A DNA stretch of 64,000 bases from Mycolicibacterium litorale (GTDB lineage Bacteria; Actinomycetota; Actinomycetes; Mycobacteriales; Mycobacteriaceae): NCBI RefSeq assembly GCF_010731695.1, contig NZ_AP022586.1, forward strand, positions 4,402,001-4,466,000, given 5' to 3'. The notes below the pieces were generated by a model. That model saw only the letters and a program-made list of their open reading frames with translations. It was not told the origin of the DNA and ran no database searches. Every line of letters starts with the position of its first letter. Position 1 is the stretch's first letter. Positions 7,609 through 16,471 of the stretch are shown piece by piece. The translations under genes and the position numbers were made by a program.

Positions 7609-10485
7609 GTGACCGAGTCCCCGACCACGCAGCCCGACCGGGCAGCCGATGCCGACACCCCGCAGCACCGCTACACCGCAGAGCTCGCGGGGCAGATCGA
7701 GCAGACATGGCAGCAGACGTGGGCGGCCGACGGCACCTTCAACGTGCCCAACCCGGTCGGTGAGCTGGCGGCGCCGGACGGTGTGGTGCCGGTCGACAAG
7801 ATGTTCGTGCAGGACATGTTCCCGTACCCGTCGGGGGAGGGCCTGCACGTCGGGCATCCCCTGGGCTACATCGCCACCGACGTCTACGCCCGCTACTACC
7901 GCATGACCGGCCGCAATGTGTTGCACGCGTTGGGTTTCGACGCGTTCGGCCTGCCGGCCGAGCAGTACGCGGTGCAGACCGGCACGCATCCGCGGATCCG
8001 CACCGAGGCCAACATCGTCAACTTCCGCCGCCAACTGGGCCGGCTGGGGCTCGGCCATGACACCCGGCGCAGCTTCTCGACCACCGACGTCGACTTCTAC
8101 ACCTGGACGCAGTGGATCTTCCTGCAGATCTACAACGCCTGGTTCGACCGTGACGTGCAGAAGGCCCGCCCGATCGCGGAGCTGGTCGCGGAGTTCGAAT
8201 CGGGCGCGCGCGCGCTCGACGACGGGCGCCGGTGGTTGGACTTGAGTGCCGGTGAGCGCGCCGACGTCGTGGACTCCTATCGGCTGGTGTACCGCGCCGA
8301 CTCGATGGTCAACTGGTGCCCCGGGCTGGGCACGGTGCTCGCCAACGAAGAGGTCACCGCCGACGGCCGCAGCGACCGCGGCAACTTCCCGGTGTTCCGG
8401 AAGCGTCTGCGCCAGTGGATGATGCGCATCACCGCCTACTCCGACCGCCTGCTTGAGGACCTGGACGTCCTCGACTGGCCGGAGAAGGTCAAGACGATGC
8501 AGCGCAACTGGATCGGCCGGTCGACCGGCGCCGTGGTCTTCTTCGGGGTGCCTTCGGCCCCTGACGCCGGTGACATCGAGGTGTTCACCACCCGGCCTGA
8601 CACGCTGTTCGGCGCGACGTATCTGGTGCTCGCGCCCGAACATCCGCTCGTCGAGCAGTTGACGGCCGCGCAGTGGCCCGACGGCGTCGACACCCGCTGG
8701 ACGTTCGGCGCGGCGACGCCGGGGGAGGCGGTCGCGGCCTACCGCACCTCGATCGCCGCGAAGAGCGATCTGGAGCGCCAGGAGAACAAGACCAAGACCG
8801 GCGCGTTCTTGGGCGCTTACGCCCTCAATCCGGCCAACGGCCAACGGGTTCCGATCTTCATTGCCGACTACGTGCTGATCGGGTACGGAACCGGCGCGAT
8901 CATGGCGGTGCCGGGCCACGATCAGCGCGACTGGGAGTTCGCACAGGAATTCGGGCTGCCGGTGGTCGAGGTGATCGCGGGCGGCGATGTGTCGGAGGCG
9001 GCGTACGCCGGTGACGGTGAGCTGGTCAACTCCGACTACCTCGACGGGTTGGACGTGGCGGCGGCCAAGGCGGCGATCACCGAGCGGCTGGTCGCCGACG
9101 GCCGCGGGCGGGCGCGGGTCGAGTACAAGCTGCGCGACTGGTTGTTCGCCCGCCAGCGGTACTGGGGTGAGCCGTTCCCGATCGTCTACGACAGCGACGG
9201 CCGTCCGCATCCGTTACCGGAATCCGCGTTGCCCGTTGAGCTTCCGGATGTGCCGGATTACTCGCCGGTGTTGTTCGACCCGGACGACGCGGACAGTGAA
9301 CCGAATCCGCCGCTGAACAAGGCCACCGACTGGGTGCACGTCGAGCTCGATCTCGGTGACGGGTTGCAGACCTACACCCGTGACACCAACGTCATGCCGC
9401 AGTGGGCGGGCAGCTCCTGGTACGAGCTGCGCTACACCGATCCGCTGAACAAGGAAGCGTTGTGCGCCAGGGAGAACGAGGCGTACTGGATGGGCCCGCG
9501 GCCCGACGTCCACGGCCCGCAGGATCCCGGGGGAGTGGACCTCTACGTCGGCGGTGTGGAGCACGCGGTGCTGCACCTGCTGTATTCGCGGTTCTGGCAC
9601 AAGGTGCTCTACGACCTGGGCCACGTGAGTTCGCGGGAGCCCTACCGCCGGCTGGTGAACCAGGGCTACATCCAGGCGTTCGCGTACACCGATTCGCGCG
9701 GGTCGTATGTGCCTGCCGCCGAGGTCGTCGAGCGGGACGGGAAGTTCTTCTGGCCCGGCCCCGACGGTGAGGTCGAGGTCTTTCAGGAGTTCGGCAAGAT
9801 CGGCAAGAGCCTGAAGAACTCGGTCTCGCCGGACGAGATCTGCGACAACTACGGGGCCGACACCCTGCGGGTCTACGAGATGTCGATGGGCCCGCTGGAG
9901 GCGTCGCGGCCGTGGGCCACCAAGGATGTCGTGGGCGCGCACCGGTTCCTGCAGCGGGTGTGGCGGCTGGTGGTCGACGAGCAGACCGGTGCGGTGCGCG
10001 TCGCCAATCACGAGGCGCTCGACACCGACACGCTGCGGGTGTTGCACCGCACGGTGGCCGGCGTCTCGGAAGACTATGCGGCGCTTCGTAACAACACCGC
10101 GGCCGCCAAGCTGATCGAGTACACCAACCACCTCACCAAGGAGGGGGTGACGGCCCGCGCGGCCATCGAACCGCTGGTGCTGATGGTCGCCCCGCTGGCC
10201 CCGCATCTGGCCGAGGAACTGTGGCGGCGGATGGGCAACGACACGTCGCTGGCGCACGGGCCGTTCCCGGTGGCCGATCCGCAGTACCTGGTGACCGACA
10301 CCGTCGAATACCCCGTGCAGGTCAACGGCAAGGTGCGCAGCCGCATCACCGTCGACGCCGATGCGGACAAGGGCACGCTCGAGGCGGCGGCGCTGGCCGA
10401 CGAGAAGGTGCAAGCGTTCCTGAACGGCGCGACGCCGAGGAAGGTGATCGTCGTCCCCGGCCGCCTGGTCAACCTCGTCATCTAG
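7609..10485 (+). CDS. leuS: Leucyl-tRNA synthetase
   Basis: A class I aminoacyl-tRNA synthetase of 958 residues that charges tRNA-Leu in the cytoplasm. The HIGH-type motif is HVGH (80-83) within [17 protein letters not shown]. The CP1 editing domain follows in the middle third ([21 protein letters not shown], then [15 protein letters not shown]). The KMSKS-type loop reads KIGKSLKN at about 730, before the anticodon-binding helices and the small C-terminal domain. The GTG start is supported by the full N-terminus and by a -10 element placed for leaderless transcription. The stop is followed after one base by a 49-bp palindrome. Confidence 0.97.
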   Translation: MTESPTTQPDRAADADTPQHRYTAELAGQIEQTWQQTWAADGTFNVPNPVGELAAPDGVVPVDKMFVQDMFPYPSGEGLHVGHPLGYIATDVYARYYRMTGRNVLHALGFDAFGLPAEQYAVQTGTHPRIRTEANIVNFRRQLGRLGLGHDTRRSFSTTDVDFYTWTQWIFLQIYNAWFDRDVQKARPIAELVAEFESGARALDDGRRWLDLSAGERADVVDSYRLVYRADSMVNWCPGLGTVLANEEVTADGRSDRGNFPVFRKRLRQWMMRITAYSDRLLEDLDVLDWPEKVKTMQRNWIGRSTGAVVFFGVPSAPDAGDIEVFTTRPDTLFGATYLVLAPEHPLVEQLTAAQWPDGVDTRWTFGAATPGEAVAAYRTSIAAKSDLERQENKTKTGAFLGAYALNPANGQRVPIFIADYVLIGYGTGAIMAVPGHDQRDWEFAQEFGLPVVEVIAGGDVSEAAYAGDGELVNSDYLDGLDVAAAKAAITERLVADGRGRARVEYKLRDWLFARQRYWGEPFPIVYDSDGRPHPLPESALPVELPDVPDYSPVLFDPDDADSEPNPPLNKATDWVHVELDLGDGLQTYTRDTNVMPQWAGSSWYELRYTDPLNKEALCARENEAYWMGPRPDVHGPQDPGGVDLYVGGVEHAVLHLLYSRFWHKVLYDLGHVSSREPYRRLVNQGYIQAFAYTDSRGSYVPAAEVVERDGKFFWPGPDGEVEVFQEFGKIGKSLKNSVSPDEICDNYGADTLRVYEMSMGPLEASRPWATKDVVGAHRFLQRVWRLVVDEQTGAVRVANHEALDTDTLRVLHRTVAGVSEDYAALRNNTAAAKLIEYTNHLTKEGVTARAAIEPLVLMVAPLAPHLAEELWRRMGNDTSLAHGPFPVADPQYLVTDTVEYPVQVNGKVRSRITVDADADKGTLEAAALADEKVQAFLNGATPRKVIVVPGRLVNLVI

Positions 10486-10486
10486 C

Positions 10487-10535
10487 GATTTCGGTGTAGT
10501 TCGTTGCGCTCGCCGCAATCAACTACACCGAAACC
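10487..10535. repeat. 49-bp palindromic repeat, left copy
   Basis: Arms 10487-10508 and 10514-10535 pair at 19 of 22 positions around the loop CTCGC; the core is TTTCGGTGTAGTT/AACTACACCGAAA. It starts one base after the leuS stop and contains the TTG start of the next gene. It is about 86 percent identical (42/49) to the copy at 11316-11364. It may also serve as the leuS terminator. Confidence 0.85.
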
Positions 10536-11328
10536 GCCCGATGTGGAACCGGTTGAGCCCAGGTGGCGTCCTTTTGACGTGCTCAACGAGTATCTACGTC
10601 GACACGATGGCGTCTTGACACTGGATCAGGCCCTCGAGGTCGGGCTCAGTCGGTACGCCGTGAACAGGCGAGTGAAGTCGGGTCAGTGGCGTCGGTGTTC
10701 GCGTGGCGTGTACTTCGTCGACGACCGGCCGTTCACCGACGCGGCGCGCCTGCGCGCGGCGGTATGGGGTTACGGCGGCCACGCCGTCGCTAGTGGGCTG
10801 GCCGCCGCCTGGTGGCACGGCCTGACGATGTTCGCCCCGGATGTCGTCGAGGTGACCATGCCCCGCAATGGCAGCGGAAGGAGCCGACCGGGATCCAAGC
10901 TTCGCCGGCGTGATCTGGAGTCCGCCGACATCGATGTGCAGCGCGGCCTTCGGGTTACCGCCGTCCCGCTCACCGTCATCGAAGCAGCGGTGCGGATCCG
11001 CGGCGGCGCCAAGATCATGGACCGAGCGCTGCAGAACAACATGGAGCTCCGCCAACTCTGGCACGCACACCTACGTAACAAGGGCCGCTACGGCTCACCT
11101 GCGGCGCGAATCTTGTTGCAGGCGGCCGACACCGGTGCGCACTCCGAAGCGGAACGACTCTTCATCCGGTTGACTTTCCACAGTGAGTCGGGCGATTTCC
11201 ACCACGATCGTGTCCGGCAGAACGCCATCACGCTGCTGGGCTGGCAGGTGTTGAGGTTCACCTGGCTGGACCTCACCGAGTATCCCGAACGGGTGATCGC
11301 CACCCTTCGCACCGTGATTTCGGTGTAG
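10504..11328 (+). CDS. AbiEi-domain protein with truncated DUF559-type nuclease remnant
   Basis: 274 residues if the TTG at 10504 is used; GTGs at 10543 and further in are alternatives. Residues about 25-100 form an AbiEi-type winged-helix domain (YLRRHDGVLTLDQALEVGLSRY, then CSRGVYFVDD and GLAAAWWHGL). The tail (HSEAERLFIRL, then FHHDRVRQNAITLLGW and VLRFTWLDL) is the flank of a DUF559/Vsr-like endonuclease. The segment that normally lies between (D-x-n-ExD core) is absent, suggesting an in-frame deletion and a nuclease-dead protein. The start and stop codons both lie inside flanking palindromes. It could be an orphan antitoxin-like regulator. The family call is by motif, the deletion by comparison from memory. 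Confidence 0.7.
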   Translation: MRSPQSTTPKPPDVEPVEPRWRPFDVLNEYLRRHDGVLTLDQALEVGLSRYAVNRRVKSGQWRRCSRGVYFVDDRPFTDAARLRAAVWGYGGHAVASGLAAAWWHGLTMFAPDVVEVTMPRNGSGRSRPGSKLRRRDLESADIDVQRGLRVTAVPLTVIEAAVRIRGGAKIMDRALQNNMELRQLWHAHLRNKGRYGSPAARILLQAADTGAHSEAERLFIRLTFHSESGDFHHDRVRQNAITLLGWQVLRFTWLDLTEYPERVIATLRTVISV

Positions 11329-11364
11329 ATCGTCGCGCTCACCGCAACCGACGACACCGAAATC
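11316..11364. repeat. 49-bp palindromic repeat, right copy
   Basis: Arms 11316-11337 and 11343-11364 pair at 17 of 22 positions around the loop CTCAC. It begins just before the stop codon of the AbiEi-domain gene, which lies inside it (11326-11328), and ends 3 bases before the stop of the convergent SDR gene. It is a direct copy of 10487-10535, with seven differences in 49 bases. Confidence 0.85.
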
Positions 11365-11366
11365 AC

Positions 11367-12035
11367 CTAGCGCGGGCGGACGATCACCTCGTGGATGTGC
11401 GCGTCGAGCGGGGCGTTGACCGCGTCGGCAGTCACCCGCGCGACTGTCTCGGCGCTCAGGAAGTCGGTCGGGTTGTAGTCGCGGCCCTCGTAGGCCCGCA
11501 GATCTTGCTGCATCTCGGTGGCGATCCGCCCGGGGTGCACGGACGTGACCCGCAGCCCGGGCTCGTCGTTGCGCAGGGAGTCGGCGAACGACCGCAACGC
11601 GAACTTGCTCGCCGAATACGACGCCAGCCCGGGTGAGGCGTTGATGCCCGACCCGGAATTGATGAACACCACCTGACCGTCCGAGGCCGCCCGCAGCGCA
11701 GGCAGGAGCGCCAGGGTCAGCGCCACTGCGCCGATCACGTTGACGTTCATGGTGGCCCGCCACTCGTCGACGGTCGACTCGGCGACCCGCGCCGGATAGG
11801 CGACACCGGCGTTGTGGATGAGCACGTCGAGTTCGACGATCGGTTCGACGGCCGCCGGGATCGCGTCGATGTCGTCGAAGTCGATCTCCCACGTGGTGGC
11901 CCCGAGCCGCTGCGCCACCTCGTCGAGCTGCGCCGATGGGCGCCCGGCGAGGAACAGCGTGTGGGTCGGCGCCAGCGCCGTGGCGACGGCCGCCCCGAGG
12001 CCGCGGCCGGCGCCTGTGATCATCGCGGTCGGCAT
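11367..12035 (-). CDS. Short-chain dehydrogenase/reductase (SDR)
   Basis: 222 residues. It has the N-terminal Rossmann motif TGAGRGLG (8-15), the NAG motif (HNAGVAYPA), a Ser at the catalytic position (VVFINSGSG) and YSASKFA with the Tyr-Lys pair, so it should be an active NAD(P)-dependent oxidoreductase. The substrate is unknown. Its stop lies 3 bases from the right-hand palindrome. It is divergent from the glucosylglycerate hydrolase gene across about 50 bp, and the two may share a regulatory region. Confidence 0.87.
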   Translation of the reverse strand: MPTAMITGAGRGLGAAVATALAPTHTLFLAGRPSAQLDEVAQRLGATTWEIDFDDIDAIPAAVEPIVELDVLIHNAGVAYPARVAESTVDEWRATMNVNVIGAVALTLALLPALRAASDGQVVFINSGSGINASPGLASYSASKFALRSFADSLRNDEPGLRVTSVHPGRIATEMQQDLRAYEGRDYNPTDFLSAETVARVTADAVNAPLDAHIHEVIVRPR

Positions 12036-12088
12036 GTCGCAACCCTACCGACCTGCGCGCAACGCCCAACCGTCGCATGATTGAACGG

Positions 12089-13429
12089 ATGCCACACGAT
12101 CCCAGCTTCGCGCCCACGCAACTCGCGGCCCGCGCCGCGTACCTCCTGCGCGGCAACGACCTGGGCGCGATGACCACCGCGGCGCCGCTGCTCTACCCGC
12201 ACATGTGGAGCTGGGACGCGGCGTTCGTGGCGATCGGGCTGGCGCCGTTGAGCGTCGAGCGCGCGGTCGTCGAACTCGACACGTTGCTGTCCGCCCAGTG
12301 GCGCAACGGGATGATCCCGCACATCGTGTTCGCCAACGGTGTCGACGGCTACTTCCCCGGCCCGGCGCGGTGGGCGTGCTCGGCGCTGGCGGCCGACGCG
12401 CCCCGCACCCGCCACACGTCGGGCATCACGCAGCCTCCGGTGCACGCGATCGCGGTGCAGCGCATCCTCGACCACGCCAGGACCCGCGGCCGCTCGACGC
12501 GCGCGGTGGCCGAGGCGTTCCTCGACCGGCGCTGGGGCGACCTGGTGCGCTGGCACCGCTGGCTCGCCGAATGCCGGGACCAGAACGGTCGCGGCCGCAT
12601 CACGCTGTACCACGGCTGGGAGTCCGGCATGGACAACTCCCCGCGGTGGGATGCCGCCTACGCCAAGGTGATTCCCGGTGCGGTGCCCGAGTACCAGCGT
12701 GAGGACAACGCGATCATCACCGACTCCAGCCAGCGGCCGTCCGACCACGAGTACGACCGCTATCTGTGGCTGCTCGAGGAGATGAAGTCCGCCCGCTACG
12801 ACGATCATCTGCTCCCGAAGGTGATGAGCTTCGCCGTCGAGGACGTGTTCGTCTCGGCGATCTTCTCGGTGGCCTGTCAGGTGCTGGCCGAGATCGGGGA
12901 GGACTACAAGCGCCCGAACGCCGACGTGCGTGACCTCTACTCCTGGGCCGAGCGGTTCCGCGCCGGCGTCATCGAGACGACGGATCAACGCACCGGCGCG
13001 GCAAGGGATTTCGATGTTCGGGCGGACAAGTGGGTGGCCACCGAGACCGTCGCCCAGTTCGCCCCGCTGCTGTGCGGCGGGCTGCCGCACAACCGGGAGC
13101 GGGCGTTGCTGCGGCTGCTGGAGGGTCCGCGGTTCTGCGGGCACCCGGATCTGAAGTACGCATGCATTCCGTCGACGTCGCCGGTGTCGCGGGATTTCCG
13201 GCCGCGCGAATATTGGCGCGGCCCGATCTGGCCGGTGATGACGTGGCTGTTCGCCTGGTGTTTCGCCCGCCGCGGCTGGGCTGAACGGGCCCGGGTGTTG
13301 CGGCACGAGGGGTTGCGGCAGGCCAGCGACGGAACGTTCGCCGAGTACTACGAACCGTTCACCGGGGAACCGCTGGGCAGCATGCAGCAGTCGTGGACCG
13401 CGGCCGCGGTGCTCGACTGGCTCGGTTAG
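12089..13429 (+). CDS. ggh: Glucosylglycerate hydrolase (GH63-type)
   Basis: Hydrolyses glucosylglycerate (and probably mannosylglycerate) to sugar and glycerate, releasing a compatible solute that fast-growing mycobacteria store under nitrogen limitation. With the start at ATG 12089 the protein has 446 residues. The key positions then fall at W42-D43 (MWSWDAAF), D182 (HGWESGMDN) and E419 (FAEYYEPFTGE), exactly the numbering I recall for the M. hassiacum enzyme, which is why I prefer 12089 to the ATG at 12077. The fold is an (alpha/alpha)6 barrel and no signal peptide is present. The gene is absent from M. tuberculosis. Its 3' end overlaps the convergent MarR gene by 4 bases. Confidence 0.88.
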   Translation: MPHDPSFAPTQLAARAAYLLRGNDLGAMTTAAPLLYPHMWSWDAAFVAIGLAPLSVERAVVELDTLLSAQWRNGMIPHIVFANGVDGYFPGPARWACSALAADAPRTRHTSGITQPPVHAIAVQRILDHARTRGRSTRAVAEAFLDRRWGDLVRWHRWLAECRDQNGRGRITLYHGWESGMDNSPRWDAAYAKVIPGAVPEYQREDNAIITDSSQRPSDHEYDRYLWLLEEMKSARYDDHLLPKVMSFAVEDVFVSAIFSVACQVLAEIGEDYKRPNADVRDLYSWAERFRAGVIETTDQRTGAARDFDVRADKWVATETVAQFAPLLCGGLPHNRERALLRLLEGPRFCGHPDLKYACIPSTSPVSRDFRPREYWRGPIWPVMTWLFAWCFARRGWAERARVLRHEGLRQASDGTFAEYYEPFTGEPLGSMQQSWTAAAVLDWLG

Positions 13430-13890
13430 CTCTTCTCTTCGTGCTGGTCGGCGAGCCGCTCGAGCGGGGCCAGCGCGCTGGCCAGCGTGTGCAGCTCTTC
13501 CTCACTGAGCTTGGCCAGCAGTGTGCTCAGGTGTGCGCGCCGGGTGGCGAGTGCCTCGCGGTGCTGCACCAGGCCCTCCGGAGTCACCTCGACCAGCACG
13601 GCACGCAGGTCCGAGGGGTCGCGTGAGCGTTTGACCAGTCCGAGCTTCTCGAGCCGGCGGATCGCGACGGTGGTGGTGGGGGTCCGGACGCGTTCGTGCG
13701 CCGCCAACTCCGTCATCCGCATGGGGCCGCAGTCGAGCAGCGTCAGCAGGATGGACAGCTGGGCGAGCGTCAGATCGCCGCCCTCGGTACCCCGGTTGGC
13801 ATCTCCTCGGCGCAGGACGGAGAACACCTTGGACAGCACCCGCTGGAGCTCACCCGCGAGCTCGGTGACCGGCGTCTGGGTCTCCACCAT
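13426..13890 (-). CDS. MarR-family transcriptional regulator (Rv0042c-like)
   Basis: 154 residues from ATG 13890; the open frame continues upstream to 13947 without family similarity. The winged helix shows LTLAQLSILLTLLDCGPMRMTELAAHERVRTPTTTVAIRRLEKLGLVKRS followed by the wing SRDPSDLRAVLVEVTPEG. The C-terminal helices form the dimer interface. A single Cys (LLDCG) is present but not at the OhrR position. The ligand and targets are unknown. It lies 53 bp downstream of glnQ on the same strand and matches Rv0042c of M. tuberculosis by position relative to leuS. Confidence 0.85.
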   Translation of the reverse strand: MVETQTPVTELAGELQRVLSKVFSVLRRGDANRGTEGGDLTLAQLSILLTLLDCGPMRMTELAAHERVRTPTTTVAIRRLEKLGLVKRSRDPSDLRAVLVEVTPEGLVQHREALATRRAHLSTLLAKLSEEELHTLASALAPLERLADQHEEKS

Positions 13891-13943
13891 AGTTCGCCAG
13901 TCTAACGTGTCGGTGCCTGCCGTAATGCTTTTGGACGTTAATT

Positions 13944-14687
13944 TCACAGGACCTGGGACAGGAACTTCTGCAACCGTTCGGTCTGGGCGGCGTCGAAGAT
14001 CTGATCCGGCGGTCCGGCCTCCACGACCTGGCCCTGATCCATGAACACCACCGAGTCGGCCGTCGACCGGGCAAAGCCCATCTCGTGGGTGACCACCACC
14101 ATCGTCATTCCGTCGGCGGCCAGTTCGGCCATCAGCGCGAGGATGCCCTTGACCAGTTCCGGGTCCAGGGCAGAGGTGGCCTCGTCGAAGAACATCACCT
14201 GCGGCGACATCGCCAAGGCACGCGCGATCGCGACCCGCTGTTGCTGACCACCGGACAGCGTGCCGGGCCGCACGTCGGCCTTCTGCCGCAGTCCGACCCG
14301 GTCGAGCTGGGCCATCCCGAGTTCGCGCGCCTCCTCGGCGGGCAGCTTCTTCAGCTTGCGCGGCGCCAGCGTGACGTTGTCGAGCACGCTGCGGTGCGGG
14401 AACAGGTTGAACTGCTGGAACACCATGCCGATGCGTTGCCGCAGCTGGTCGGGGTTGTCCTTGAGCACCGACCGTCCGTCGAGCAGGATGTCGCCGCGGT
14501 CGGGTTCGTAGAGCCGGTTCAGGGTCCGCAGCAGGGTCGACTTGCCCGAGCCCGACGGTCCGATCACCGCGGCGGTCTTGCCGGCGGGCACGTCGATGTC
14601 GACGCCGCGCAGCACCTTGTTGGGTCCGAAGGCGACGTGGATGTCGTTGGCGGCCAACGACACCGGATCGATGGATGCGTCGGCCAT
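13944..14687 (-). CDS. glnQ: Polar amino-acid ABC transporter ATPase (GlnQ-type)
   Basis: 247 residues. It has Walker A GPSGSGKST (43-51), the Q-loop in FQQFNLFPH, signature LSGGQQQR (144-151), Walker B MFFDEATSALDP and the H-loop (VTHEMGFA). This is the PAAT/GlnQ subfamily, which energises uptake of glutamine, glutamate or other polar amino acids. Its ATG overlaps the TGA of the upstream permease gene (TGATG), indicating translational coupling. With the next gene it forms a complete two-gene importer. Confidence 0.93.
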   Translation of the reverse strand: MADASIDPVSLAANDIHVAFGPNKVLRGVDIDVPAGKTAAVIGPSGSGKSTLLRTLNRLYEPDRGDILLDGRSVLKDNPDQLRQRIGMVFQQFNLFPHRSVLDNVTLAPRKLKKLPAEEARELGMAQLDRVGLRQKADVRPGTLSGGQQQRVAIARALAMSPQVMFFDEATSALDPELVKGILALMAELAADGMTMVVVTHEMGFARSTADSVVFMDQGQVVEAGPPDQIFDAAQTERLQKFLSQVL

Positions 14688-16462
14688 CAGATCATCTCCT
14701 GTGTCGCCGCCGGCGCCACGGTGGGCGGATCCTCCGCGGTGGGCCGCCGTCCGCGGCGCAGCCGGGCGTCGAGGTAGTTGACCAGGTGGGTCAGCGGAAT
14801 GGTCAGCAGCAGATAGAACAACCCGGCGGCGACGAGCGGGCTCAGGCTGCCGGTCTGGGCGTTGAGGTCTCGGCCCACCTGGAACAGTTCGCGCTGGTCG
14901 GCGACGAGTCCGAGGAAGTACACCAGCGACGACGCCTTGAGCAGCGAGATGAACTGGTTCATCAAGGCCGGCAGCACGCGCCGCACCCCCTGCGGGATCA
15001 CGACCAGCCGCATCGACGACGAGTAACTGAAGCCCAGCGCGCGCGACGCTTCCAGCTGTCCGGTCTCCACGCTCTGGATGCCGGACCGGAAGATCTCGCC
15101 GATGTAGGCCGCGGCCATCAGCCCCAGGGCGGCGATGCCCAGCGGGAAGGGATTGTTCCCGGTGAGCCCGCCGACGACGGGTCCGACGCCCAGGCCGATG
15201 AGCAGGATGATCACCACTTCGGGCAGCCCGCGGAAGATGTCGGTGTACACTCGCGCCGGCCAGCGCAGCAGCCGGGAACGCGAGATCCCGGCGACGGCCA
15301 GCGCCATCCCCAGCACCAGCCCGATGACCGCGGCGCTGACCGTGAGGATCAGCGTGTTGGGCAGGCCGGTCTTGATCAGGTCGGGGACGGCCTGCCGGTA
15401 GAGGTCCCAGTTCAGGAAAGAATCCGACAGCTGGCGCAGGGTGGATTTGGGCGCGGCGGGCCCGACGTCGGTTTCCTCCTGCTCGGCGGCGATGGCCGCG
15501 AAGTCGGGCAGCTGCGGGGCCGGTGCCGCCTTCGATCCGGGTTTCCAGCCCGGCGGCAGCGCGCGCGGCACCCAGTCGGAGTAGAGCCGCGCCCAGGTGC
15601 CGTCGGCGATCACCGCGTCGAGGCCGGAGTTCAGCGCGTCGATCAGCGGCTGGTTCTCCTTGGCGACGGCGTAGGCGATGAAGTTGTCGAGGCTGAACGT
15701 GTTCTCGATGATCGCGGCCGGGTCGCCGGCCTGCACGGTGCCCTCCGCCTGCGCCGACGGTGCCACCCACGCGTCGATCTGGCGGGTCTTGAGGCTGGCG
15801 TAGACGGTGTTGTAGTCGGGGAAGATCACCGGCTGCAGGCGCAGCGTGTCGACGACGTAGGCCTCCTGCACCGTGCCTTGCACGACGCCGATGCGCTGGC
15901 CGGGCCCCAGTTTCTCGAAGCCGTCGATCGGGGAGCCGCTGGGCACGACCAGCGAGAAGTATCCGAAGTCGTAGCCGTTGGTGAAGCCGACAGTGCGCCG
16001 GCGGGCGTCGGTGGTGGTGATGGAGGAGGAGCCGACGTCGAAGCGGCGCGCGGCGGTCTGGGCGAGCAGCCCGGAGAACTCGGTGCCGACGAAGTTGACC
16101 TGAAGCCCGAGTTTGTCGGCGATGGCGCGCAGCAGTTCGTTGTCGAATCCGGTGAACTGACCGGCGGAGTCGATGCAGATGCTCGGCGGCGCGTCGGACA
16201 GCGTGCCGACGGTGATCACGCCGGGCGTGCCGAGTCCGAGGGTGTTGACGTCGATGCTGTCCAGCGGCCGCACGGATTCGGTGGTGTAGCGGTCGGCTTC
16301 CGGCCCCTGCGCGGCGGCGGCGAGGTTGGTGGGCAGCGGGCTGGCGCTCTCCACGCCCGGCGGCGCGCACTGGTCGGTCTGTGCGCCGGCAGGCGCGGCG
16401 CAACACAGCGTGAGCACCATCAGCATCGTCGTGATCAGTGCCGCGATCCGTCCGACGTTCAT
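14687..16462 (-). CDS. Fused substrate-binding protein and permease of a polar amino-acid ABC transporter (GlnH-GlnP)
   Basis: 591 residues, ATG at 16462. A signal peptide (about 1-28, ending GAQTDQCAPP) leads into an SBP_bac_3 domain (about 75-300; ITVGTLSDAPPSICIDSAGQFTGF and AQTAARRFDVG are typical). A linker and a HisM/GlnP permease domain with about five membrane segments (335-560) follow, including the cytoplasmic EAA loop (EASRALGFSYSSSMRLVVIP). Tethering the binding protein to the permease is known in Gram-positives. The substrate is probably glutamine or glutamate, but this is inferred from family only. A GntR gene lies 9 bp upstream on the same strand and may control it. Confidence 0.92.
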   Translation of the reverse strand: MNVGRIAALITTMLMVLTLCCAAPAGAQTDQCAPPGVESASPLPTNLAAAAQGPEADRYTTESVRPLDSIDVNTLGLGTPGVITVGTLSDAPPSICIDSAGQFTGFDNELLRAIADKLGLQVNFVGTEFSGLLAQTAARRFDVGSSSITTTDARRRTVGFTNGYDFGYFSLVVPSGSPIDGFEKLGPGQRIGVVQGTVQEAYVVDTLRLQPVIFPDYNTVYASLKTRQIDAWVAPSAQAEGTVQAGDPAAIIENTFSLDNFIAYAVAKENQPLIDALNSGLDAVIADGTWARLYSDWVPRALPPGWKPGSKAAPAPQLPDFAAIAAEQEETDVGPAAPKSTLRQLSDSFLNWDLYRQAVPDLIKTGLPNTLILTVSAAVIGLVLGMALAVAGISRSRLLRWPARVYTDIFRGLPEVVIILLIGLGVGPVVGGLTGNNPFPLGIAALGLMAAAYIGEIFRSGIQSVETGQLEASRALGFSYSSSMRLVVIPQGVRRVLPALMNQFISLLKASSLVYFLGLVADQRELFQVGRDLNAQTGSLSPLVAAGLFYLLLTIPLTHLVNYLDARLRRGRRPTAEDPPTVAPAATQEMI

Positions 16463-16471
16463 GGGTGGACC

